64,000 nt of DNA, from positions 1-64,000 of the forward strand of contig NZ_FONX01000023.1 of NCBI RefSeq assembly GCF_900113035.1, given 5' to 3'. This document shows positions 8,930-17,443 of this stretch, one piece after another (the stretch's first letter is position 1; the number at the start of each line of letters is the position of its first letter). The translations under genes were made by a program, and so were the position numbers. The stretch is from Paracidovorax wautersii (GTDB taxonomy: Bacteria > Pseudomonadota > Gammaproteobacteria > Burkholderiales > Burkholderiaceae_C). Under the pieces are notes generated by a model. It had not been told where the DNA came from and ran no database searches. It was given only the letters and a program-made list of their open reading frames with translations.

Positions 8930-9059
8930 CGTTTCTCCGTCGTTATAGGCGGCAGCAAGGCACGCGACACTCCGATGAGGACTTCAGGCGGCAATGTGGC
9001 ACACCTCTGATGAGTCATGTTCGGCACGTGGCACCCGAGACTGAACCAAACCCTGCCGG

Positions 9060-10232
9060 ATGACCGGTCCATTTTGTTCCAATATGTATCCTATGATACC
9101 GACTCCCATGGCTTCCGGTGTAGGTAAAAAGTTCTTGCGCATTCTGCACCTCGAAGATTCGATCATTGACCACGATCTGGCCCGCCTGACGCTGCGGCGC
9201 GCAGGCGTGGTGTCGGAAATCCGCCACGTCGATTCGCTGGAGGCTCTGGGGCACAGCCTCGACGCCGAGCCCTTCGATCTCATCCTGGCCGACTACCACC
9301 TGCCGGGGTTCACCGCGCTGGATGCATGGAAGGCCGTGCAGCAGCGCGTCGCGCCGCCGCCTTTCGTGCTGCTGTCCGGCGCGATCGGCGAAGCCGCGGC
9401 GGTGGACGCGATGCGCCTGGGCATTTCGGACTACCTGCTCAAGGACGATATGGGCCGGCTGCCGCACGTGATCGCCCGCGCCATCGAAGTCGCCGAAGCG
9501 CGCCGCGCCCGCGAACAGGCGGCGGCCGAGCTGGCGGAGTCGGAACGGCGCCTGGCCGAGCTCACGGAACACCTGCAGACCTCCATCGAACAGGAACGCG
9601 CCGCCATCGCCCGCGAGATCCACGACGACATCGGCGGGGCGCTGACGGCGGTGAAGTTCGACCTCGCCTGGATCGGCCGGCACACCGAGTCCGACGCCAT
9701 GCGCGGCCACGCCGGCGCGGCGGTGGACATGTTGCAGCACGCCATCGACGCGAGCCAGCGCATCATGATGAACCTGCGTCCGCCCATCCTCGACCAGGGC
9801 CTGGTGGCGGCGGTGCAATGGCTGGCGGAGAGCTTCGAGCGCCGCACGGGCGTGGCCACCCGCGTCGTCGCATCGCCCGCGACGGCAGAACTGCCGCCGG
9901 CCGTGCAGCTGGTGGCCTACCGCACCGCGCAGGAGGCGCTGACCAATGTGTCCAAATACGCCGCCGCCTCGCTGGTGCGGATCGACCTGGGCGACACCGA
10001 AGGCACGCTGACCCTGGAAGTGACCGACAACGGCCGAGGCATGGACCTGGCAGCCAGCCGCGCCAAGCCCCGCTCGTTCGGCCTGCGCGGCCTGCAGGAG
10101 CGCGCGCGCACCGTCGGCGGCTGGCTGGACATCAGCAGCCAGCCCGGGCGGGGGACCTCCATCATCCTGTCGGTGCCGCTGGAGCTACCATCGGCCATGC
10201 CTGTGGACACGGATGGAGGAGCTGCACAGTGA
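9060..10232 (+). CDS. Soluble hybrid histidine kinase (REC-HisKA_3-HATPase)
   Basis: A two-component kinase without membrane segments or a recognisable sensor domain. An N-terminal receiver domain (about 25-145) has phospho-acceptor D78 (LILADYHLPG). A coiled coil (about 145-180) leads to a HisKA_3 dimerisation motif with H188 in AREIHDDIGG and a NarX-type ATPase domain (N-box QEALTNVSKYA; VTDNGRGMDL). Start is uncertain: ATG at 9060 is used, but ATG at 9108 (MASGVGKKF) sits closer to the domain. Its stop overlaps the start of the regulator gene (GTGA), so the two are translationally coupled. Its position between che and fli operons suggests a motility role, which is unproven. Confidence 0.88.
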   Translation: MTGPFCSNMYPMIPTPMASGVGKKFLRILHLEDSIIDHDLARLTLRRAGVVSEIRHVDSLEALGHSLDAEPFDLILADYHLPGFTALDAWKAVQQRVAPPPFVLLSGAIGEAAAVDAMRLGISDYLLKDDMGRLPHVIARAIEVAEARRAREQAAAELAESERRLAELTEHLQTSIEQERAAIAREIHDDIGGALTAVKFDLAWIGRHTESDAMRGHAGAAVDMLQHAIDASQRIMMNLRPPILDQGLVAAVQWLAESFERRTGVATRVVASPATAELPPAVQLVAYRTAQEALTNVSKYAAASLVRIDLGDTEGTLTLEVTDNGRGMDLAASRAKPRSFGLRGLQERARTVGGWLDISSQPGRGTSIILSVPLELPSAMPVDTDGGAAQ

Positions 10233-10858
10233 TTCATGTGGTGCTTTGTGACGATCACGCGGTACTGCGGCGGGGGATCCGCGACACGCTGACCGAGGCG
10301 CCCGACATTTCCGTGACGGGCGAAGCCGGCAGTTATGCGGAGTTGCGCGACGTTCTGCGCTCCGCTCCCTGCGACGTGCTGCTGCTGGACCTGAACCTGC
10401 CCGGCCGCAGCGGCCTGGAGGTGCTGGCCAGCCTGAAGGAAACGCATGCCGCCCTCAAGGTGCTGATCGTTTCCATGTACCCGGAAGACCAGTACGCGCT
10501 GCGCTGCCTGCGGGCCGGCGCGCAAGGCTATGCCAACAAGGCGGGCGACCCGGTGGAACTGATCGCCGCCGTGCGCACGGTGGTGCAGGGGCGCAAATAC
10601 CTGACGGCCGAGGTGGCCCAGATGCTGGCCGACAGCCTGGCGCAGCCGACCAGCGAGATGCCGCACGAGGCGCTTTCGGAGCGCGAGCTGCAGACGCTGG
10701 TCAAGATCGCCTCGGGCAAGCGGCTCTCGGACATCGCCGAGGAACTCATGCTCAGCCCCAAGACCGTGAGCGTCTATCGCGCCCGGGTGCTGGAAAAGCT
10801 CAAGCTCTCGAACAACGCGGAGCTCACGGTGTACGCCATCCGCAACCAGCTGGTGTGA
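10229..10858 (+). CDS. NarL/LuxR-family response regulator
   Basis: 209 residues from a GTG that overlaps the kinase stop codon. The receiver domain has DD8-9 and phospho-acceptor D54 (VLLLDLNLPGRSG). The C-terminal LuxR-type helix-turn-helix (about 145-205) reads LSERELQTLVKIASGK then SDIAEELMLSPKTVSVYRAR. A DNA-binding transcription factor, presumably the partner of the preceding HisKA_3 kinase, since that kinase class normally pairs with NarL-type regulators. Targets are unknown; the flanking chemotaxis and fli operons are the obvious candidates. Confidence 0.93.
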   Translation: MIHVVLCDDHAVLRRGIRDTLTEAPDISVTGEAGSYAELRDVLRSAPCDVLLLDLNLPGRSGLEVLASLKETHAALKVLIVSMYPEDQYALRCLRAGAQGYANKAGDPVELIAAVRTVVQGRKYLTAEVAQMLADSLAQPTSEMPHEALSERELQTLVKIASGKRLSDIAEELMLSPKTVSVYRARVLEKLKLSNNAELTVYAIRNQLV

Positions 10859-10878
10859 CGCGCCTCGCAGCGCATTCT

Positions 10879-10901
10879 CTTGCTCACAAATCTATAGCAA
10901 A
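10879..10901 (-). repeat. Short interspersed repeat, TTTGCTAT-N9-AGCAAG
   Basis: On the minus strand this reads TTTGCTAT, nine bases, AGCAAG. The same arrangement with identical spacing occurs at 40520-40542 and, with one or two changes, at 54309-54331. It lies in the gap between the regulator gene and fliR, as do its relatives in other gaps. I recognise similar elements between genes in Comamonadaceae genomes. Confidence 0.5.
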
Positions 10902-10949
10902 CAACCCAGGTGTATTGCGCGCCTGAGGGCGAAAACACCCGAAATACCT

Positions 10950-10975
10950 TGCCCGCGAAGCGCTCCGGGCGGGCA
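10950..10975. terminator. Hairpin between the convergent regulator gene and fliR
   Basis: TGCCCGC (10950-10956) pairs with GCGGGCA (10969-10975) across a 12-base loop in the 150-base gap between convergent genes. There is no T-run, so terminator function is only suggested by position. Confidence 0.35.
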
Positions 10976-11008
10976 GGCGCGAGCCAAGGTGCAGCCCCGC
11001 ATCAGGAC

Positions 11009-11779
11009 TCAGCGCGTGATCGCGAACAGATCGATGGCCTGCTGCAGCAGGCTCAGCACGGGCTGCTCCAGCATCGGCAGCGTGGCCGTGATGCCCAGCA
11101 TGCCGACGGCCAGCGTGACCGGGAAACCCACGGCGTAGATGTTCATCTGCGGCGCCACGCGCGAGATGATGCCCAGCGCGAGGTTCACGAACATCAGCAG
11201 CGCCACCATGGGCAGCGCGATCCAGAGCGCGCTGGCGAAGACGGAAGCGCCCAGCTCGTGGATCCGCATCTGGCCCAGAGCGGCGAGGAAGTTGCCGTCG
11301 GCCGGAAAGCGCTTGAAGCTCTCGATCACCGCCATCAGCACCAGCAGGTGCCCGTTGATGACGATGAAGAGCAGCGTCGCCATGTTGCCGAAGAAGCGGC
11401 CCACCGCGCTCACCTGCCCGTTGCTCATGGGGTCGAAGAACGAGGCGAAGTTCAGCCCCATCTGCAGGCCGATGACCTCGCCGGCCAGCTCGATGGTGGA
11501 AAACACCAGCCGCACCGCGAAGCCGATCGCCAGCCCCACGGCCACCTGCTGCGCCACCGCGCCCAGGGCGCCGCGGCCGTTCAGGTCGATGATGGGCGCG
11601 GCCGGCAGCACGGCCTGGGCGCACAGCGCCACCAGGAAGGCCAGGCCGATCTTGGCGCGCAGCGGAATGGCGCGCATCGAGAACACCGGCGCGGCGGTGA
11701 ACATGGCCAGCACGCGCAGGAAGGGCCAGAGCACCGGCGTGAGCCAGGCCATGATCTGCGCCTCGGTGAAGGTGATCAC
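11009..11779 (-). CDS. fliR: Flagellar export gate protein FliR
   Basis: Inner-membrane component of the type III flagellar export gate, which assembles with FliP and FliQ. 256 residues with about six hydrophobic segments, starting TEAQIMAWLTPVLWPFLRVLAMFTAAPVFS and containing the conserved EVIGLQMGLNFASFFDP region, shown here in parts. Normal length for FliR. It ends the leftward fliL-M-N-O-P-Q-R operon, 49 bases after fliQ. Confidence 0.96.
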   Translation of the reverse strand: MITFTEAQIMAWLTPVLWPFLRVLAMFTAAPVFSMRAIPLRAKIGLAFLVALCAQAVLPAAPIIDLNGRGALGAVAQQVAVGLAIGFAVRLVFSTIELAGEVIGLQMGLNFASFFDPMSNGQVSAVGRFFGNMATLLFIVINGHLLVLMAVIESFKRFPADGNFLAALGQMRIHELGASVFASALWIALPMVALLMFVNLALGIISRVAPQMNIYAVGFPVTLAVGMLGITATLPMLEQPVLSLLQQAIDLFAITR

Positions 11780-11828
11780 CCGCCCTGCCCCTTCAGCCCA
11801 TGCGCGCGCCCGGCCGCCCGCGGCGCGG

Positions 11829-12098
11829 TCAGCCGACCACCGTGGGAATGGCTTCGATCGTGCGGCGCAGGTAGTCCACCAGCGTGGTGACCATCCAGGG
11901 CCCGGCGATGGCGAACACCACCACGGCGGCGATCAGCTTGGGCACGAAGGCCAGCGTGGCCTCGTTGATCTGCGTGACGGCCTGGAAGATGCTGACCAGC
12001 AGGCCCACGGCCATCACCACGCCCAGCAGGGGCATGGAGATGGTCAGCAGCAGGGTCAGCGCCTCGCGGCCCACGGTGAGTGCGAATTGAGGGGTCAT
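11829..12098 (-). CDS. fliQ: Flagellar export gate protein FliQ
   Basis: 89 residues with two transmembrane helices (about 15-40 and 55-80), the standard FliQ architecture. It packs around FliP and FliR in the export gate. Conserved elements seen: MTPQFALTVGREAL at the start and VGLLVSIFQAVTQINEATL. It lies between fliP and fliR, 64 bases after fliP. Confidence 0.96.
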   Translation of the reverse strand: MTPQFALTVGREALTLLLTISMPLLGVVMAVGLLVSIFQAVTQINEATLAFVPKLIAAVVVFAIAGPWMVTTLVDYLRRTIEAIPTVVG

Positions 12099-12162
12099 GG
12101 CAGCGGTCCGGGTCGGTCGGCGGTCAGGCGAAGAAAAGGGCGGGGGCGGGCGCGGGCCCGCC

Positions 12163-12939
12163 TCAGGTGGCGAAGCTGGCGGCGAGCGAGCCGATCAGCA
12201 GGTTCCAGCCATCGGCCAGCACGAACAGCATCAGCTTGAACGGCAGCGCGACCAGCACGGGCGAAAGCATCATCATGCCCAGCGACATGAGGATGCTGGA
12301 CACCACCATGTCGATCACCAGGAACGGGATGAAGATCATGAAGCCGATCTGAAAGGCCGATTTCAGTTCGCTGGTGACGAAGGCCGGCACCAGCACGCGC
12401 AGGGGCGCGGTCTCGCCCTTCGCATCGGCGGGCAGCTTGGCCAGCCGCGCGAACAGGGCGAAGTCCGACTGCCGCGTCTGCTTGAGCATGAAGGCGCGCA
12501 TGGGCGCCTCGCCGCGCTCGAGCGCCTGCTCGAAGCTGATCGTGTTGTTGGTGTAGGGCACGTAGGCGTCCTGGTAGACGCGGTCGAAGGTCGGCCCCAT
12601 CACGAAGAAGGTGAGAAAGAGCGACAGCCCCACGATGACCTGGTTGGGCGGCGCCGACTGCGTGCCGATGGCCTGGCGCAGCAGCGACAGCACGATGACG
12701 ATGCGGGTGAAGCCCGTCATCATCAGCAGCACGGCCGGCAGGAAGGACAGAGCCGTGAAGAACAGCAGCGTCTGGATGGGCACCGAATAGCTGTTGCCGC
12801 CACCGCCGGCGCCCGAGCCGATCAGCAGGGGAAGCGATCCGCCGGTCTGGGCCAGCGCGGCGGGCGCCGCCGCCAGCGCGGCCAGCGACAGCAGCGCGCA
12901 GCGCACGGCGCCGCGCTGCAGGGGGAAACGATCAGCCAT
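12163..12939 (-). CDS. fliP: Flagellar export gate protein FliP
   Basis: Core pore-forming subunit of the flagellar export gate. 258 residues: a cleavable signal peptide (hydrophobic stretch to about residue 30, ending ALAQ), then VQTLLFFTALSFLPA, the family block MMTGFTRIVIVLSLLRQAIGTQ, and further C-terminal membrane segments with FLVIDMVVSSILMSLGMMML. Both PROSITE-type FliP blocks are visible. It overlaps the end of fliO by 8 bases. Confidence 0.97.
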   Translation of the reverse strand: MADRFPLQRGAVRCALLSLAALAAAPAALAQTGGSLPLLIGSGAGGGGNSYSVPIQTLLFFTALSFLPAVLLMMTGFTRIVIVLSLLRQAIGTQSAPPNQVIVGLSLFLTFFVMGPTFDRVYQDAYVPYTNNTISFEQALERGEAPMRAFMLKQTRQSDFALFARLAKLPADAKGETAPLRVLVPAFVTSELKSAFQIGFMIFIPFLVIDMVVSSILMSLGMMMLSPVLVALPFKLMLFVLADGWNLLIGSLAASFAT

Positions 12940-13342
12940 GGATGCGGGGCTCCTGCGGCGCCGCCGCCGCCGCCGACATCTCGGCGGCCATGGCGCTGGC
13001 GAAGGCCGGTTCGGCGCGTTCGCGGCCAGCGCCCGGCACGGGCACCGAAGGCCGGGGCGGCAGCACGTGCAGGCAGTTGACCTGCTGGGCCGTGACGCCC
13101 AGCACCAGCACCGTGCGCTGCTGCTCGGGGCCGACCTCCACCGTCACCACGCGCTGCTGCGGGCCCACGGCCACGGCCGAGAGCACGCGCGATGCGCCCA
13201 CGCCCGCGCCGGCCGACAGCCGGCCGGCCGTGCGCTGCTGCACGCGGCGCACGAGCCAGGGCAGCGCCGCCATGGCGGCCACGAAGAGCACCACCCAGAG
13301 CAGCGTCTGGGCCATGCCGCCGCCGCTAGCCCCGGCTGACAC
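12932..13342 (-). CDS. fliO: Flagellar export protein FliO
   Basis: A short bitopic membrane protein that helps FliP assemble. 136 residues: one hydrophobic segment near the N-terminus (QTLLWVVLFVAAMAALPWLV), then a small cytoplasmic domain with SAVAVGPQQRVVTVEVG and LVLGVTAQQVNCLHVL, typical of FliO, and an Ala-rich tail. It overlaps fliN by 17 bases and fliP by 8, consistent with coupled translation. FliO is poorly conserved, and the identification rests on these motifs and the position. Confidence 0.92.
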   Translation of the reverse strand: MSAGASGGGMAQTLLWVVLFVAAMAALPWLVRRVQQRTAGRLSAGAGVGASRVLSAVAVGPQQRVVTVEVGPEQQRTVLVLGVTAQQVNCLHVLPPRPSVPVPGAGRERAEPAFASAMAAEMSAAAAAPQEPRIHG

Positions 13343-13763
13343 GGCGCAGGCGCTCCGAAGGCGTGACCACGTCGGTCAGGCGGATACCGAACTTGTCGTT
13401 CACCACCACCACCTCACCCTGGGCGATGAGGTAGCCGTTGACCAGCACGTCCATGGGTTCGCCGGCCAGCGCGTCGAGCTCGACCACCGAGCCCTGCGCG
13501 AGCTGCAGGATGTACTTGATCGGCACCTTGGTACGGCCCAGCTCCACGGACAGCTGGACGGGAATGTCCAGCACCATGTTGATGTCGTTGACCGGCGCGT
13601 CGTTGCCGGAGCCCGAGAACGGGCGCATGGACTCGCCGGACAGCGGCCCGCCCTGGTCGCCATCGCCCGGCTTGCCGTCGGTGGTCTTCTGTTCTTCCAG
13701 CGCTTCGGCCCAGCCAGCGAACGGATCGTCGCCGCCGCCTTCCTTGTTATCTTCAGAGGACAT
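13326..13763 (-). CDS. fliN: Flagellar motor switch protein FliN
   Basis: C-ring component that works with FliM and FliG in torque switching and docks the export ATPase complex through FliH. 145 residues: an acidic N-terminal tail (MSSEDNKEGG) and a C-terminal SpoA domain (about 65-140) with DIPVQLSVELGRTKVPIKYI, then LAGEPMDVLVNGYLIAQGEVVVVND and GIRLTDVVTPSERL. It overlaps fliM by 11 bases and fliO by 17. Confidence 0.97.
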   Translation of the reverse strand: MSSEDNKEGGGDDPFAGWAEALEEQKTTDGKPGDGDQGGPLSGESMRPFSGSGNDAPVNDINMVLDIPVQLSVELGRTKVPIKYILQLAQGSVVELDALAGEPMDVLVNGYLIAQGEVVVVNDKFGIRLTDVVTPSERLRRVSRG

Positions 13764-14757
13764 CTTTTTCTCCCAGCCAGCTCGCGTCGGAGCTGCGCAG
13801 ACATTCTTCGATCCGGATGGCGTACTTGGCGTTGTGCGTGCCGTACTGGCACTCGAAGATCGGTACGCCGCCGATGGACGCGCGGATGCGCGGTTCGCGG
13901 TCGAGTTCGATGAAATCGCCCGGCTTCATGGCCAGCAGCTGCTCCACCGTGGCATCGGCCCGGGCCAATTCGGCCACCAGGGTCACTTCGGCCGCCTGGA
14001 TCTCGCGCGTGAGCACGCGCACCCAGCGGCGGTCCACCTCGATCGAGTCGCCCTGCGTGGACGAATACAGCACGTCGCGGATGGGCTCCAGCGTGGCGTA
14101 GGGCATGCAGACGTGGATGGCGCCGGACAAGTCGCCGATTTCCAGCTGGAACGCGGTGGACACCACGATCTCGCTGGGCGTGGCGATGTTGGCGAACTGC
14201 GGCTGCATTTCCGAGCGCTGGTATTCCAGCTCCAGCGGATAGATGCCGTGCCAGGCCTTCTTGTATTCGGCGCAGATCACGTCCACCAGCCGGTTGATCA
14301 CGCGCTGCTCGGTGGGCGAGAAGTCGCGCCCTTCGATCCGGGTCTGGAACTTGCCGACGCCGCCGTAGAGCGTGTCGATGATGCCGAACACCAGCGAGGG
14401 CTCGCACACGATCAGCCCGCTGCCGCGCAGCGGCCGGATGGCGACGATGTTGAAGTTGGTGGGCACCGCCAGTTCGCGCAGGAAGGCGCTGTAGCGCTGC
14501 ACCGCCACCGTGCCGACCGAGATCTCGGGGCTGCGGCGGATGAAGTTGAAGAGGCCGATGCGGAAGTTGCGCGCGAACCGTTCGTTGACGATTTCCATCG
14601 TCGGCATCCGGCCGCGGACGATGCGCTCCTGGCTGGAGATGTCGTAGTTGCGGACCGAGCCGGAATCGACTTCCTCCTGGGCCGTCTTCTGGCTCTCGCC
14701 GGTGACGCCCTCCAGAAGGGCATCGACCTCTTCCTGTGACAGAAATGATTCACTCAT
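13753..14757 (-). CDS. fliM: Flagellar motor switch protein FliM
   Basis: C-ring protein that binds phosphorylated CheY and reverses the motor. 334 residues: an N-terminal CheY-binding peptide FLSQEEVDALLEGV (5-18), a middle CheC-like domain including the GGxG-type loop (TLYGGVGKFQTR), and a C-terminal SpoA domain with GDFIELDREPRI and VPIFECQYGTHNAKYAIRI. The N-terminal peptide is echoed at the C-terminus of CheZ and weakly at that of the CheZ-like protein. It lies between fliL and fliN. Confidence 0.97.
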   Translation of the reverse strand: MSESFLSQEEVDALLEGVTGESQKTAQEEVDSGSVRNYDISSQERIVRGRMPTMEIVNERFARNFRIGLFNFIRRSPEISVGTVAVQRYSAFLRELAVPTNFNIVAIRPLRGSGLIVCEPSLVFGIIDTLYGGVGKFQTRIEGRDFSPTEQRVINRLVDVICAEYKKAWHGIYPLELEYQRSEMQPQFANIATPSEIVVSTAFQLEIGDLSGAIHVCMPYATLEPIRDVLYSSTQGDSIEVDRRWVRVLTREIQAAEVTLVAELARADATVEQLLAMKPGDFIELDREPRIRASIGGVPIFECQYGTHNAKYAIRIEECLRSSDASWLGEKDVL

Positions 14758-14778
14758 GGCTGGGGCCTTCCGCCAGGA

Positions 14779-15369
14779 TCACTGGATGATGAAGCTGGAA
14801 AAGAGCACGCCGCGCACCGGGTTGTTGTCCGGGCGGGCGGGCGCGGCATCTTCGTCGTCGTCCTCGTCTTCGGAGGCGCGCTTCTTGCGCGGCTTGGGCA
14901 CGGTGTAGCCCAGCGGCTTGGAGACTTCGCGGCGGATGTCAAGCGCCAGCTTCTGCTTGCCTTCCTTGGTCAGCAGCTCGTCGCTGGTGCGCTGCGAGAT
15001 CAGCATCAGGACGGCACTGCGGATGCTGGGCATGAACTGCTTGATCTGCGCTTCCACCTTGGGGTCGGACAATTCCAGCGTGATGCCGATCTGCGCATAG
15101 CGGTCGCCGCCCGGGTCGGCCAGGTTGACCACCATGTTGTCGATGGGCACGAAGGTCGGAGGCGTCTTGGGATCGACATGGTGCGCGGCCGGCGCGGGTT
15201 GCGCGGCGGCGGCGTCGCCGCCTTCGTCATCGGCCGCGTGGCGCTTGGACAGGAAGAACCAGGCGGCACCGCCGCCGGCCACCAGGAGCAACACGACGAC
15301 CACCAGGATGATGAGCATCTTCTTGCTCTTGGCAGGAGCGGCGGGGGCGGCGGCGGGTGGAGCGGACAC
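14779..15369 (-). CDS. fliL: Flagellar basal-body protein FliL
   Basis: A bitopic inner-membrane protein around the stator that supports torque. 196 residues: a short cytoplasmic head, one transmembrane helix (MLIILVVVVLLLVAGGGAAW), an Asp/Glu/Ala linker, and a periplasmic FliL domain (about 65-165) with VVNLADPGGDRYAQIGITLE and SAVLMLISQRTSDELLTKEG. An acidic stretch (SEDEDDDEDAA) near the C-terminus lies before the usual ending VLFSSFIIQ. It is the first gene of the fliL-R operon. Confidence 0.95.
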   Translation of the reverse strand: MSAPPAAAPAAPAKSKKMLIILVVVVLLLVAGGGAAWFFLSKRHAADDEGGDAAAAQPAPAAHHVDPKTPPTFVPIDNMVVNLADPGGDRYAQIGITLELSDPKVEAQIKQFMPSIRSAVLMLISQRTSDELLTKEGKQKLALDIRREVSKPLGYTVPKPRKKRASEDEDDDEDAAPARPDNNPVRGVLFSSFIIQ

Positions 15370-15557
15370 GTTGGGCTTTCCTTCCGCGAGGCATGCGGAA
15401 AAAGAGGGGAACAGGCGCGCAGCGGGTTCAGTGCGGCGCAGGCTGTAGGAACCCGATTATTGGGCAGGGGATCGGGGCATGATAGCCAGAATAAAAGCCC
15501 AAAAACAGCGCTTTCACCCCGCTGGCACCGGGGCGCGGCGGCGAGCCGTGCCGCCAT

Positions 15558-15579
15558 CCGCCCCTGGCGCGCGGGGCGG
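15558..15579 (-). terminator. Hairpin just after fliK
   Basis: CCGCCCC (15558-15564) and GGGGCGG (15573-15579) form a 7-base stem immediately downstream of the fliK stop on the minus strand. There is no T-run. It could mark the end of the fliF-K operon before fliL starts a new unit about 190 bases further on. The rest of this 220-base gap shows no gene and no promoter I could recognise. Confidence 0.35.
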
Positions 15580-15589
15580 GCGGCAGGTG

Positions 15590-16954
15590 TCAGACGAAGA
15601 CGTCCAGCGACGAGCTGGCCGAGCCGCCGCGGGCGGCCCGCATGCCGGCGCCCAGCGGCACGGCGGCCTGCACGCTCGCCTGGCGCGCGCCCTGGCGGCC
15701 GCGGTCGCCGCCTTCAGAGCCGCTGCGGCCATCCCGCCCGGAAGAATCGCCCGAGGTGCCCACGGTCACGCCGGACAGTTGCAGCCCCTCGGCCTGCATC
15801 AGCTCGCGCAGCTGCGCCACGCTGCCGTCCAGCATCTCGCGGGTCTGGATCTGGTCGCTGCGGAAGGCGACATGCGCCTCGCTGCCGGTGAGCGAGACCG
15901 TCACCTGCACCGGCTGGCCATCGCGGTCCAGCGTGAGTTCGGCGTTCTGCGTCTTCTGGTGGACCCAGTAGGCGAGCTGCTCGGTGATCTGGTCTTCGGC
16001 CGCGCGCTGGGCCGCATCGGCGCTGGCCGCCCCGGAGAGGTCGGCATTGAAGGTGGCGCCCGCCGTGTCGCGCGAGGCCTCGGATGCCGGCACGGCCGCC
16101 AGCGTGCCGTTGCCCTGGGCCGTGCCCTCGCCGCCCCGGCTGCCCGCACGCCCTTCGGCCTGCGCTGCGTCGGGCGCCTGCGCCATCAGGGCCGGCGGCA
16201 GCGCGGCCGGGGCCGACTCCACCGCGCCGCGATGCGCGGACGCGCCGCCGCCGAGCGCGGCGGTATCGCGGTGTTCCGGCTGCGCGCCGGCTGCGGCGGC
16301 CGAGCCCTGGGCCGTCAGTGCCGCCAAGGCGCTCTGCGCCGTGGCCTTGCCATGCTCGCCCCCGGCGGCGCTCTGCAGGCTGCCGGCCGCATCGCCGCCA
16401 ACAGCCTGGCCGGCGCCGGCCGCGCCAGCACCGCCCGCCGCCGTGGAGCCGGCAGCCCCCGCCCAGGCCGCGGGGAAGCGGCCAGCCGTTCCCCGCATGG
16501 AGGCCGCCGTCGTCCCCAGACCCGTGCCGTTGACGGCCGCGGTATCGGCCGCGCCGTCCAGCCGCGCCGTCTGGCCGACCAGGCTGTCCATGCCGGCCTT
16601 GCCCTGCCCGCGCGCCCACATGGCGTCCAGCCCGCTGAGCGCGCCCGGCACCAGCTGCAGCGGCGTCTGCCCCAGGGCGGCGCCGGCATCCACACCTGCG
16701 CCCAGGGCGCCCAGTGCCGCGTCGGTGCCGGTGTCCAGCGCATCGGCCAGCCCGTCGGCACTCATGCCCAGCGAGGCCAGCAGCTGCGAGAAGGCGCCCG
16801 TGGCCTGGGCGGCGGTGGTGCTGCCGTCGTCGTCGGTGGCCTTGGCGTTCGCCTTGGTGGCCTTGCCGGACTTGTCGGCGTGGCGGGCGGCGTGGGCTTC
16901 GTGGGTGCCGCTGCGCTGGGGAGCGGAAGGGGTGCGTTGGGTTTCCATGGTCAT
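15590..16954 (-). CDS. fliK: Flagellar hook-length control protein FliK
   Basis: Secreted ruler that sets hook length and switches export specificity through FlhB. 454 residues: an Ala/Gly/Thr-rich, low-complexity N-terminal two thirds, and a conserved C-terminal Flg_hook domain (about 335-425) with AELTLDRDGQPVQVTVSLTG split around ELTLDRDGQP, and GSVAQLRELMQAEGLQLSGV. The start overlaps the fliJ stop (ATGA), supporting this ATG. As in other FliK proteins the N-terminal part is poorly conserved, so identity rests on the C-terminal domain and the position. Confidence 0.93.
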   Translation of the reverse strand: MTMETQRTPSAPQRSGTHEAHAARHADKSGKATKANAKATDDDGSTTAAQATGAFSQLLASLGMSADGLADALDTGTDAALGALGAGVDAGAALGQTPLQLVPGALSGLDAMWARGQGKAGMDSLVGQTARLDGAADTAAVNGTGLGTTAASMRGTAGRFPAAWAGAAGSTAAGGAGAAGAGQAVGGDAAGSLQSAAGGEHGKATAQSALAALTAQGSAAAAGAQPEHRDTAALGGGASAHRGAVESAPAALPPALMAQAPDAAQAEGRAGSRGGEGTAQGNGTLAAVPASEASRDTAGATFNADLSGAASADAAQRAAEDQITEQLAYWVHQKTQNAELTLDRDGQPVQVTVSLTGSEAHVAFRSDQIQTREMLDGSVAQLRELMQAEGLQLSGVTVGTSGDSSGRDGRSGSEGGDRGRQGARQASVQAAVPLGAGMRAARGGSASSSLDVFV

Positions 16955-17415
16955 TCTTCCTCGCCCATCGGGCGCCTGTCGGCACGGGCGGCCTGGATCG
17001 CCGCCCGCTCATCAGTCTGTTTCTGTTCGCGCCGCGCCTGCAGCTGCTCCAGCTCGCGGCGGCGCTTGTCCACCACCTTCTTCAGGCTGGCCAGGCGCAG
17101 CTCGGCCTGCAGCAGGCGCTGCTCGGCGGCGTGCACGCGGCCGGCCTGCTCGTCGAGCACGCCGTTCTGCATGCCGATGGCCTGCCCGAGCCGGTCCATG
17201 AACTGGTACTGGTGGTGCATCACCTCGGGCTTGACCACCATGTCCTCGCGCGCGCCCCAGCGGTCCTGGATCTCTTCGGCATAGCCCTGGAGCTGGTCGA
17301 ACTGCTGCTGCGCCGCATGCCGCGTGCGGCGGATGTCCTGCAGCGCCTGCCGCGCGGCGTCGCGCTGGCGTTCGGCCATCTCGACGGCGACGAGGAAAGC
17401 TTGAAGCGAGGACAT
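16951..17415 (-). CDS. fliJ: Flagellar export chaperone FliJ
   Basis: Coiled-coil stalk protein that couples the FliI ATPase ring to the export gate. 154 residues, nearly all heptad-rich helix with many Gln, Arg and Glu (QRDAARQALQDIRRTRHAAQ; RVHAAEQRLLQAELRLA; KKVVDKRRRELEQLQARR). Length and charge pattern fit FliJ. It lies between fliI and fliK and overlaps fliK by four bases. Confidence 0.93.
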   Translation of the reverse strand: MSSLQAFLVAVEMAERQRDAARQALQDIRRTRHAAQQQFDQLQGYAEEIQDRWGAREDMVVKPEVMHHQYQFMDRLGQAIGMQNGVLDEQAGRVHAAEQRLLQAELRLASLKKVVDKRRRELEQLQARREQKQTDERAAIQAARADRRPMGEEE

Positions 17416-17443
17416 GGGGCGGCTCTCTGCGGGGCAGCGGGCG

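Noticed and set aside
15070-15250. Acid-rich FliL C-terminus considered as a frameshift product
   Set aside because: The frame continues to the normal FliL ending (VLFSSFIIQ), so the acidic run is an insertion within an intact gene.
15479-17284. Open frame of about 600 codons on the plus strand
   Set aside because: Antisense to fliK and fliJ; composition is that of a shadow frame.
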